From contig NZ_JAGTAR010000007.1 in NCBI RefSeq assembly GCF_018156225.1, forward strand, positions 108,112 to 172,111: a stretch of 64,000 nucleotides of DNA. The letters run 5' to 3'. Of this stretch, positions 1 through 6,967 are shown one piece after another. Made by a program: the position numbers and the translations under genes. Under the pieces are notes generated by a model, which worked only from the letters and a program-made list of their open reading frames with translations, made no database searches and was not told the DNA's origin. Position 1 is the first letter of the stretch. Every line of letters starts with the position of its first letter. This DNA is from Carboxylicivirga sediminis (GTDB lineage: Bacteria; Bacteroidota; Bacteroidia; Bacteroidales; Marinilabiliaceae).

Positions 1-107
1 TCCGTTTTTATACTATTTGCAAAGTGGCTGGATGATTGTTGTTTACATTTCTGGTTGTTATTGTGGAAGAAATACCGGACAAGGTCGTGTATCGCAGTCA
101 TTTTCAT
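1..107 (-). CDS. possible partial ORF running off the left edge
   Basis: Reading the minus strand from an ATG at 107 (second ATG at 101), 35 codons stay open to the window start. The peptide begins MKMTAIHDLVRYFFHN and continues hydrophilic and rich in Asn, Gln, Ser and Lys. It lies about 160 bp downstream of the mevalonate kinase stop in the same direction, so it could be the next gene of that operon. I recognise no family, and an open frame of this length can occur by chance. Confidence 0.15.
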   Translation of the reverse strand, partial: MKMTAIHDLVRYFFHNNNQKCKQQSSSHFANSIKT

Positions 108-263
108 GTATCGCAGAGTCCATGTTCAGGTGCAAAGCATAGTGTCCCTGGTCAGGCTGTGAGTGCTGTAGACAATAGAAAGCTGTTGTTTAATATAATT
201 TGTAGATATACGTTTCCGTTTGCTTGTTGAGGTTCTGTTCTATCAGTTTTTGACATCAGGCTG

Positions 264-1235
264 TTAAACTTCCTGATAAACAGGGATAATCTCTTTCCCT
301 TTAGTGGCAAAATACGCTTTAGCAGCCGAATAATTACGCGTAAACCCCAGGAAGAAACCTCCGCCGCCCGAGCCACAAAGCTTAAGGGTATAGAGTTCTG
401 TATTAAATCCTTCTTCCCAGAATGCCTGAATTGGCTCAGGTATCATCTCCTTAAAATAGTTAAGCTGAAAATGCGAAAGTTCTTTTAACGACTGAAACAT
501 ATCATTCAATTGCCCACTTAGCATTGTGCTGATACAGCGATTGGTGGTAGGAATCAGTTGTGTATCAATCAGCTTTTTAAAGCCTGGGTCGCTCACCTTA
601 TCCATAAACTGCTTCACCAATGGAGCTGTTTTACCGGTGGTTTCGGCATCAAGCAAAAAGATGGCATCTTCGTTGAGTATATCCTGTCGAGGAATACCCA
701 CAGATGAAATATGGTGTGCATTTTCCAGTACAATTGGGTGTTTAAGATAGCAGATAAGCGGGTCGATGCCCGAACTGGTACCATGGTAAAACGACTCAAT
801 CTGAGCAAATGCCTTTTTAAGTTCAAACAGCTCTTTGTCGCTAATGTCGGCCCTGGCTTCAATTTTGTTGTTAGCATAACTGTTATAAAGCGTGGCCACC
901 AAGGCACCACTACTGCCCAATCCATATCCTTCTGGGATGGATGATTCAAAATATAAGCCTTTTTTCAGGTCGTTAGTCAATCGCTCTGTATCAATATCAG
1001 CCAGTAGTACCTTTTGTTCTTTAAGCGAAACAATGTAATCGAACAGCTCCTTTAGCTGCAGATTTGAGTTTCTGGCAAAATTTAGATTGGTATAGCTATC
1101 ACTGTTGATGAATCGCAGTTCCCCGTTGAAATGTGAATAGGGAATAGTGAGCCCCATTGAGCCTAGAATAATGCTGTATTCGCCAAACAGCATCACCTTT
1201 GAATAATAGATATCTTTTTTAGTTTGTTCCTGCAT
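264..1235 (-). CDS. mvk: mevalonate kinase (GHMP superfamily)
   Basis: Cytosolic kinase that phosphorylates mevalonate with ATP in the mevalonate route to isopentenyl diphosphate. The 323-residue product has the GHMP signatures: an N-terminal KVMLFGEYS, the ATP-binding loop PEGYGLGSSGALVATL, and the C-terminal glycine motif CGSGGGGFF. I chose the ATG at 1235, 7 nt after the stop of the upstream decarboxylase gene. A longer start at 1265 would overlap that gene's end and add ten residues outside the conserved fold, and the other genes of this operon also start right at the preceding stop. It is the last clearly recognised gene of the minus-strand MVA block. GHMP kinases are hard to tell apart by eye, so the substrate rests on context. 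It could also be the phosphomevalonate kinase, with the GYDIA protein taking the other step. Confidence 0.85.
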   Translation of the reverse strand: MQEQTKKDIYYSKVMLFGEYSIILGSMGLTIPYSHFNGELRFINSDSYTNLNFARNSNLQLKELFDYIVSLKEQKVLLADIDTERLTNDLKKGLYFESSIPEGYGLGSSGALVATLYNSYANNKIEARADISDKELFELKKAFAQIESFYHGTSSGIDPLICYLKHPIVLENAHHISSVGIPRQDILNEDAIFLLDAETTGKTAPLVKQFMDKVSDPGFKKLIDTQLIPTTNRCISTMLSGQLNDMFQSLKELSHFQLNYFKEMIPEPIQAFWEEGFNTELYTLKLCGSGGGGFFLGFTRNYSAAKAYFATKGKEIIPVYQEV

Positions 1236-1242
1236 GCTTCTG

Positions 1243-2274
1243 TTAGTCAATCGAAATTTCGTCATAGATTACTTCCTGGTTGTCACAAAGCGGCCTAAGG
1301 TGTTCCTCAATAAATGGCAACAACACTTTACTCTGCGATTTAGGATAGATGAGGTGGATGTTGGGGCCTGCATCAAGGGTGTAGGTCACTGGTACATGCT
1401 GATGTTCCCTGAATTTAACAATACGCTTAATTGCCCGCAGCGATTCCGGAGCCATCAACGTATAGCCCGGTGAAGAGCTCATCATTAAACCGTGTAGGCT
1501 AAGGGCTTCTTCTTCACAAATCTGAGCAAAAGCTTTAAAATCACCATCTTTTATTGCTTTCAGCAGGGCGATGGTATTTTTATTGGCTTGCTCAATACGT
1601 CCGTGGCGGTAGGGGTGATGAGTCATTAGCTCGTGCCCCAATGAGCTGCTTACCGCTTTGCTGCCTTTACGTATGACCAGTATCGTGTCTTGTAAATCAT
1701 TGAATGAATCATGTACCTGCTGGTTAATGCTAAGGCCATACTTGTTGGATGCCTCTGGCAGGGCTGATGTTTCACCCCATAATACCCAGCCTGACATAGT
1801 TGAACGGCAAGCACTGCCTGAGCCGAGACGAGCCATTTCGGATAGCATCTGGCGATAATCATTGAGTAGTTGTGAGGCATCTACCTGCTTCTGAATAGCC
1901 AATAAAGCTTTGGCTATGGACGCCATAGAGCTGGCCGAGGAGGCGATACCACTTGAATGGGGAAAGGTGTTGGAGCTTTCAATCTTCAAACGTCCGCTGC
2001 TTAGAAAGGGCAGAAACGTTTTCAGTCTGTCGCTTAAGGTTTGTAATTTGGGTAAAAAGTCAGGTTTAGCTATTCCTTCAAACAGGAACTCTATATTTAA
2101 TGGAGCATCACCTGGCTGATAGGAGACCGCTGTTTTGGTTAATGCTTTTGAAAGCGTAAAGCTGATGCTTGGGTTGACCGGTTCCTGTATACCTTTTTTT
2201 CCCCAGTATTTGACAATGGCTATATTTGATGGAGCACTGGTGGCTGACTGATAGCTTTGAGTTGATATAGACAT
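1243..2274 (-). CDS. mvaD: diphosphomevalonate decarboxylase
   Basis: Catalyses ATP-dependent decarboxylation of mevalonate 5-diphosphate to isopentenyl diphosphate, the last committed MVA step. The 343-residue protein shows the family landmarks: APSNIAIVKYWGKK near the N-terminus, the phosphate-binding run FPHSSGIASSASSMAS, then LGSGSACRSTMSGWVLW, and TLDAGPNIHLIY near the C-terminus carrying the conserved Asp and Asn. The length is normal. The ATG at 2274 follows the upstream kinase's TAA by one base. A TTG at 2283 would add three residues and overlap the kinase gene, so I reject it. It lies between two other GHMP kinase genes in one operon, which fits consecutive pathway steps. Confidence 0.93.
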   Translation of the reverse strand: MSISTQSYQSATSAPSNIAIVKYWGKKGIQEPVNPSISFTLSKALTKTAVSYQPGDAPLNIEFLFEGIAKPDFLPKLQTLSDRLKTFLPFLSSGRLKIESSNTFPHSSGIASSASSMASIAKALLAIQKQVDASQLLNDYRQMLSEMARLGSGSACRSTMSGWVLWGETSALPEASNKYGLSINQQVHDSFNDLQDTILVIRKGSKAVSSSLGHELMTHHPYRHGRIEQANKNTIALLKAIKDGDFKAFAQICEEEALSLHGLMMSSSPGYTLMAPESLRAIKRIVKFREHQHVPVTYTLDAGPNIHLIYPKSQSKVLLPFIEEHLRPLCDNQEVIYDEISID

Positions 2275-2275
2275 G

Positions 2276-3199
2276 TTACCCAATTTTTAATTCGTTTAGT
2301 TTAAATATGGTGTTCAGGCCTTTTTCAGAAAAATAGTCTTTAACATATTTTTCAGGTTCTGTTGAAGCTACCATGATAAAATCGCCCCCCCAGGCACCCA
2401 GTGCTTTAATAAAACCACGGAAATCCTTAAAATGTTCACTTTTGATTGGTGATAATTGAACAATCTTGCTGATGTGGGCTTCATGCTCTTCCATCAAATG
2501 GCCAAACTCATATAAGTCGTTACATGCAAGCATCCTATCAGTAAGAGAGCTGATGTGTTGGATACTTTCAGGGTGTATTTCCTTTTTGTTAAAGCTGGCA
2601 ATAGCTTGCTGGCTGCTTTGTTTTCGGCCCGAATAGATGAAATATATTTGTTCATGAAAATCAGGCTGAAACTTTACAGATTCGTTTTTAGGAATGCCGT
2701 TCTTTAGCTCATAGACGATAGGCGATGTTACTGTTGCACAGGCAATGTCGTAACCTGAGCCACCAAAAGTGTCTTGCAGCAGAAGGTAGGGATTAACCCC
2801 CAGCCACTGCGCCAGTAGTGATATCAATGTTGAACTGCTTCCCCATCCCCAACTTGCATTAAACTCCAGGTGAGTTGTTACCTGCTTATTTTGTAGTAAC
2901 TGTGTTATATCTTCTCGATAATCCAGACATTTACGAAGGATATCCGCCAGCCTTTGGGCCAGCAATAAATTGTCACACTCTAACACTTCTAATGATTGGT
3001 TGTAGCTGGCCTCAAACCAGCTGCCATTGACTGTACTTGCCTTCCATGTCAGAAAGTGAGTGTGATTCTCTTCAACTCTCAGGCTTTGTCCGTATTTTAA
3101 AGGTATCGCCAGTGATTTTGCACCTGCTAACACTAGGTATTCGCCGCTAATCAGCAGTTTGCCATGTGCATAGTATGACTCTGAGTTATCCTGCACCAT
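2276..3199 (-). CDS. GYDIA-family GHMP kinase, probable phosphomevalonate kinase
   Basis: A 307-residue GHMP-fold kinase. It has the N-terminal YYAHGKLLISGEYLVLAGAKSLAIP segment typical of the superfamily, a glycine/serine phosphate loop (SWGWGSSSTLIS), the GSGYDIACA signature for which the Bacteroidota GYDIA family is named, and a C-terminal GAWGGDFIM. Family members sit in MVA operons of Bacteroidota. As mevalonate kinase and the decarboxylase are encoded beside it and no classical phosphomevalonate kinase is present, the likely job is phosphorylating mevalonate 5-phosphate. That is inference from context. Its ATG directly abuts the TAG of the HMG-CoA reductase gene (0 nt gap), pointing to translational coupling. 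Confidence 0.8.
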   Translation of the reverse strand: MVQDNSESYYAHGKLLISGEYLVLAGAKSLAIPLKYGQSLRVEENHTHFLTWKASTVNGSWFEASYNQSLEVLECDNLLLAQRLADILRKCLDYREDITQLLQNKQVTTHLEFNASWGWGSSSTLISLLAQWLGVNPYLLLQDTFGGSGYDIACATVTSPIVYELKNGIPKNESVKFQPDFHEQIYFIYSGRKQSSQQAIASFNKKEIHPESIQHISSLTDRMLACNDLYEFGHLMEEHEAHISKIVQLSPIKSEHFKDFRGFIKALGAWGGDFIMVASTEPEKYVKDYFSEKGLNTIFKLNELKIG

Positions 3200-4504
3200 C
3201 TATCTTCTAATCGTATTCAAAAAGTTTGCCACCATCGTGTAACTAACCACGCTATCCTTAAAATGTTTGGTAGCTGCAGCTTTTTCCGCTTCATCAGCAC
3301 CAAAGGCATTAAGTATATTGCTCAGATGCAGTTTCATATGGCCTTTTTGTATGCCGGTGGTTACGAGAGATGCTACTGCAGCAAAGTTATTGGCCATGCC
3401 GGCTGCCGCTGCCACCTGCATCAACTGTTCGGCCGATGGTTGCTGTAATATGTGCATAGCTGCTTTGGCCATTGGGTGATTGTTGGTTAATCCGCCAACC
3501 GTACCCAATGCCAATGGCACTGTTAATGTGTATTTAAATTGTTCATCCCTCAGTTCAATGTTGGTGAGTGATGCATAGCGGCCGTTGCGCGATGCGTAGG
3601 CCTGTGCGCCGGCTTCAATGGCTCTGAAATCATTACCAGTGGCCAATACCACAGCATCAATGCCATTAAAAATACCTTTGTTGTGTGTAACGGCCCGGTA
3701 CGGATCATTCATGGCAATGTCAACTGCTGTTTTAAATCGTTTTGCAAATTCTTTCGGTGTGTAGCTGCCTGCGTAAGGTCGCAGTTGTTCAATTGAGCAG
3801 CTTATTTTACATTCAACCAAACACTCAGGGGTGTAGTTGCTCAATATGGCCATGATAACCGATGCCTCGTGTTCCTGCTTAAGTTGAGGATGTTGGTTGA
3901 TGTAGGCCATTAGCTCGGGACCGATGGTTTCGAGGCAGGTATTAATAAAATTGGCACCCATCGAATCGGCCGTTTGAAACTTAATTAGTGCCTGGTAGAT
4001 ATCCACTATATTTGGTACCTTTTCAAACTCAATGCCCGTTATGCCGCCACCTCGCTGTCGCATTTTAGAAGTGATGGTGGCAGTAGCAGTAAGGATTAAA
4101 TCTTCTATCTCTTTCTTACGTTCATTAAGGGCATTGATATTGCCCTGCCAGTTGAAGAAGAGCTGACCATTCTTGGTGGTACTGATGACTCTGGTTTGGA
4201 AACCACCATTTTTAGCCCAAAAACCTGCAGCTTTTGAAGCAGCAGCCACCACCGAGCTTTCCTCAATCACCATGGGCACCATATACAATGTTTCATTTAT
4301 CAGGAAGTTTGGCGCCAGGCTAAATGGTAAATAGAAATTTGAGATGATATTCTCCGAAATGTCATTAAATAAATGTTGCTGTTCAGGGTGAAGAAATGCC
4401 TCAAAGGATGCGGCAATTTCAGGTGCCAGCTGCTGTTGCTCAGCTAGCACCTTAATCTTTTCTTCCCGACTCAATTTAGAGAAACCTTTTATCAGTGATT
4501 GCAT
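3200..4504 (-). CDS. mvaA: class II hydroxymethylglutaryl-CoA reductase
   Basis: Interconverts HMG-CoA and mevalonate with NAD(P)H, the entry to the MVA pathway. The 434-residue soluble protein matches the bacterial class II form, with no membrane anchor. Visible landmarks are the substrate-side ENIISNFYLPFSLAPNFL with the catalytic Glu, MVIEESSVVAAASKAAGFW, DSMGANFINTCLE, HNKGIFNGIDA with the catalytic Lys, ATGNDFRAIEAGAQAYA with the catalytic Asp, GTVGGLTNNHP, and the C-terminal GHMKLHL with the flap His. Start: the ATG at 4504 comes one base after the isomerase TAA. An upstream in-frame ATG at 4630 would add 42 residues encoded inside the isomerase gene and is rejected. It follows a leucine-catabolism gene block that can supply its HMG-CoA substrate. 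Confidence 0.93.
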   Translation of the reverse strand: MQSLIKGFSKLSREEKIKVLAEQQQLAPEIAASFEAFLHPEQQHLFNDISENIISNFYLPFSLAPNFLINETLYMVPMVIEESSVVAAASKAAGFWAKNGGFQTRVISTTKNGQLFFNWQGNINALNERKKEIEDLILTATATITSKMRQRGGGITGIEFEKVPNIVDIYQALIKFQTADSMGANFINTCLETIGPELMAYINQHPQLKQEHEASVIMAILSNYTPECLVECKISCSIEQLRPYAGSYTPKEFAKRFKTAVDIAMNDPYRAVTHNKGIFNGIDAVVLATGNDFRAIEAGAQAYASRNGRYASLTNIELRDEQFKYTLTVPLALGTVGGLTNNHPMAKAAMHILQQPSAEQLMQVAAAAGMANNFAAVASLVTTGIQKGHMKLHLSNILNAFGADEAEKAAATKHFKDSVVSYTMVANFLNTIRR

Positions 4505-4505
4505 A

Positions 4506-5507
4506 TTACGCTTGTTTGACTTTGAGGAAATTAGTTGCCAAGCTCCAGCTTTGGTCAATCTTCTCGACAAATGCGCGCAGCTTACTGTAATCGCCCATGG
4601 CATGACGCAGAAAAGCAGAACCCATGCCATAAAAGGCAGGTAGCTTCGAGATAGATGTCAGGTAATAACCATCCAGCACGCTTGAAATGCCACCTGATAT
4701 GATGAGCTGCTTCGCCTGTATAGCTTCAAGCGGTAGTTCATCCACCAGTTTATTTACCATGTGCGTCATTTCTTCAGCTGTATGACCTACATGTATAAAA
4801 GGATTAAACACCTCGGCAGCAACAGCATCGGAACGGTTGAGTTCTACCAGTGAGAAATTGGTGCCTCCCATGGCCGCAAACTCGATAGCTTCTATCGGCA
4901 ATTGTAATAACTGTTTCAGGCTGGCATAGCCAAATCCCTGACCAACCTCTTTGACGATGATCTTCATGGTGGTGTTCTCCAGATATTCCTGAAGCAGCTC
5001 TAAAGCCGGTCGCTTTAACTGATCGCCTTCGGGCTGAAAAGCTTCCTGTAGTGGATTGATGTGTATAATCAGGCCATCGGCATCCAATTTATCAACCAGT
5101 TCAGCTAGTTTATCTGAACTGCCATCTTGCAGCATGTTTTCTAACTGGCAGATGCCTATATTGGCAAACAGCGGGGCCTCATTGCCCATGATGGGGCGGA
5201 CATTAAAATCTTCAAAGTGTTCAGGTGAGTCCAACAGGATGCGACATGAGCCCAAACCCATTCCCAAACCAAACTCGGCGCAGGCCTGAGCCAGGTTTTT
5301 GTTGATGGTGCCGGCTCGCTTGGTGCCACCCGTCATGCTTGATACCCATAATGGTAGCCGCATTTTTTTACCGGCGAAATGAAATTCCTGCTCCGTTTTA
5401 TGGTGGGTACCAAACAAAGGCTCGTAATCAAAGCGGTTATCAGCATGCTTTGCTTCAAGTCGCGAGCTAAAAGCTAAATCAATATGGTCGCGTTTCCTGT
5501 CTTCCAT
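4506..5507 (-). CDS. fni: type 2 isopentenyl-diphosphate delta-isomerase (FMN-dependent)
   Basis: Converts isopentenyl diphosphate to dimethylallyl diphosphate. The type 2 enzyme uses reduced FMN and Mg2+ and is unrelated to the Nudix-type isomerase. The 333-residue sequence has the hallmark N-terminus RKRDHIDLAFSSR, the phosphate/FMN contact PLWVSSMTGGT, GLGMGLGSCR, LIIHINPLQEAFQPEGD with the metal and substrate ligands, IIVKEVGQGFG, AMGGTNFSLVE, and the C-terminal LIISGGISSVLDG. It leads the mevalonate half of the operon: the acyl-CoA dehydrogenase ends 41 nt upstream and HMG-CoA reductase begins one base downstream. The family identification is secure from several independent motifs. Confidence 0.93.
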   Translation of the reverse strand: MEDRKRDHIDLAFSSRLEAKHADNRFDYEPLFGTHHKTEQEFHFAGKKMRLPLWVSSMTGGTKRAGTINKNLAQACAEFGLGMGLGSCRILLDSPEHFEDFNVRPIMGNEAPLFANIGICQLENMLQDGSSDKLAELVDKLDADGLIIHINPLQEAFQPEGDQLKRPALELLQEYLENTTMKIIVKEVGQGFGYASLKQLLQLPIEAIEFAAMGGTNFSLVELNRSDAVAAEVFNPFIHVGHTAEEMTHMVNKLVDELPLEAIQAKQLIISGGISSVLDGYYLTSISKLPAFYGMGSAFLRHAMGDYSKLRAFVEKIDQSWSLATNFLKVKQA

Positions 5508-5548
5508 TACCTGTAGTTTTGTTTAATTATGGTAAAAATAAGGTGAAC

Positions 5549-6697
5549 TTAAACCAATCCCAAATGCTTACTGATAACAATGCGCAAAATTTCAGATGTG
5601 CCTTCACCAATTTGCAGAATACGCTGATCACGATAGAAGCGCTCAATGGCGGATGATTTTAGTAAGCCTTGTCCCGAAAAGATCTGAACGGCTTCATCTG
5701 CAATCTCTTTGGCAATGTCGCTACAATAAAGTTTGGCCATAGCTGCTTCTTTACCAAAAGGCTGTCCGGCATCTTTTAATGCACAGGCGTTATATAACGT
5801 ATTGCGTGCCAACTCAAGTTTCAGGGCCATATCAGTCAATTTGAAAGCAATTACCTGGTTGCTGGCAATTGTCTGACCAAATTGTTCGCGCTTCTGAGCA
5901 TAATCCAGAGCCATTTCGTAGGCTCCCTGTGCCAATCCTAATCCCATGGCAGCAATGGATAAACGTCCTGAATCAAGCGTCTTTAGCATTTGCCCCAGAC
6001 CTTTGTCTTTTTTACCCAGAAGCTGATCTTTTTTGACCTTGATATCAGAGAATTTAAGTTCAGCCGTATCTGAGGCTCGCCACATCATTTTTCCAAAAAT
6101 ACGTTTAGTTTCAAATCCTTCTGAGTCTCTGTCAACCAGGATTGTTGAGAAGCGCTTCTTACCATTTTCTTCATTCGTAACGGCCAGAACGGTAATGCCT
6201 TTCATCAGTTCATTACTGCCATTGGTAATGTATCGTTTACTGCCGTTGATTAGCCAGTGAGCACCTTTGTCTTCAGCGATTGTCTCAACGCCCTGAGCAT
6301 CGGAGCCTGCCATTACCTCTGTCAGACCAAAGGCCCAAAGTCCTTCTCCGGAAGTTAATAGGGGTACATATTTCTGGCGTTGTTCTTCGGTGCCAAAATG
6401 ATATACGGGAGCCAGTCCCAGACTATTGTGAGCAGCCATAGTAGCAGCCTGCGAACTATCCACGCGAGCCAGTTCTTCAACAGCAATAATATAAGACAGG
6501 GTGTCTTTGCCCTGTCCGCCATGTTCTTTAGGAATATCGATGCCATATAACCCTGCTTGTCCCATTTTACGGGATAACTCCACCGAAAAGGTTTCGTTTT
6601 CGTCCAGCTGGGCAGCCATTGGTTTAATCTCTTTTTCGGCAAAGGCTCTCACTTCTTGTCTAAAAGCTTCGTGTTCTTTTGTACTTAGTATTGACAT
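5549..6697 (-). CDS. acyl-CoA dehydrogenase, short/branched-chain type
   Basis: An FAD enzyme of 382 residues that would oxidise a short acyl-CoA to its 2-enoyl-CoA and pass electrons to ETF. Motifs include FGLTEVMAGSDAQG and INGSKRYITNGS (flavin contacts), a central TLDSGRLSIAAMGLGLAQG, and the C-terminal QIGEGTSEILR. The catalytic Glu sits in GEGTSE, as in butyryl-CoA and medium-chain dehydrogenases. Isovaleryl-CoA dehydrogenases instead carry their base in an LDxER-like segment, and here that site reads LDSGR. So, although the gene lies between leucine-degradation and MVA genes, the residue pattern does not support a plain isovaleryl-CoA dehydrogenase call. Butyryl- or 2-methylbutyryl-type activity is more likely. 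A 270-bp gap with palindromes precedes it, so it may have its own promoter. Confidence 0.88.
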   Translation of the reverse strand: MSILSTKEHEAFRQEVRAFAEKEIKPMAAQLDENETFSVELSRKMGQAGLYGIDIPKEHGGQGKDTLSYIIAVEELARVDSSQAATMAAHNSLGLAPVYHFGTEEQRQKYVPLLTSGEGLWAFGLTEVMAGSDAQGVETIAEDKGAHWLINGSKRYITNGSNELMKGITVLAVTNEENGKKRFSTILVDRDSEGFETKRIFGKMMWRASDTAELKFSDIKVKKDQLLGKKDKGLGQMLKTLDSGRLSIAAMGLGLAQGAYEMALDYAQKREQFGQTIASNQVIAFKLTDMALKLELARNTLYNACALKDAGQPFGKEAAMAKLYCSDIAKEIADEAVQIFSGQGLLKSSAIERFYRDQRILQIGEGTSEILRIVISKHLGLV

Positions 6698-6775
6698 GTA
6701 ATTTCTTGTTATGCTTTATTTCAAATTCAGTTATGTTCTTCCATTAGTATTAAAATCGGCTAAAATTTCAATGTT

Positions 6776-6910
6776 CAACCCATTACAGGGTTGCTTGATG
6801 ATTTTTCCATTATCCCCACGCTCTGCATGGGGTTATTATTATTAATGTCCTTCAGACATTTCTTTATCCCAAAGGGATTTTACTTTAATAGCCACGGGTG
6901 TAACCCATGG
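6776..6910. repeat. cluster of five short palindromes between two operon genes
   Basis: Five small inverted repeats follow one another: CAACCC/GGGTTG at 6776-6793, CCCCA/TGGGG at 6814-6832, AATGTC/GACATT at 6844-6860, ATCCC/GGGAT at 6866-6878, and CCACGGGT/ACCCATGG (one mismatch) at 6892-6910. The surrounding 6698-6967 gap holds no gene that I can support. The arrangement resembles the REP-like mosaic intergenic repeats found in many Bacteroidota genomes. It may also act as an RNA-processing or attenuation element between the carboxylase and dehydrogenase genes. Whether copies exist elsewhere cannot be seen here. Confidence 0.6.
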
Positions 6911-6967
6911 AATATAAACACATCACCAACAAAACCCCGGAGTGGATTCAATTGTTAATGCGCATTA

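Noticed and set aside
36..230. 64-codon plus-strand frame at the left edge
   Set aside because: Lies opposite the end of the MVA block with no start context or motif; random composition.
5549..6697. Annotation of the dehydrogenase as isovaleryl-CoA dehydrogenase from context alone
   Set aside because: The catalytic residue pattern is of the butyryl/medium-chain type, so I kept a general call.
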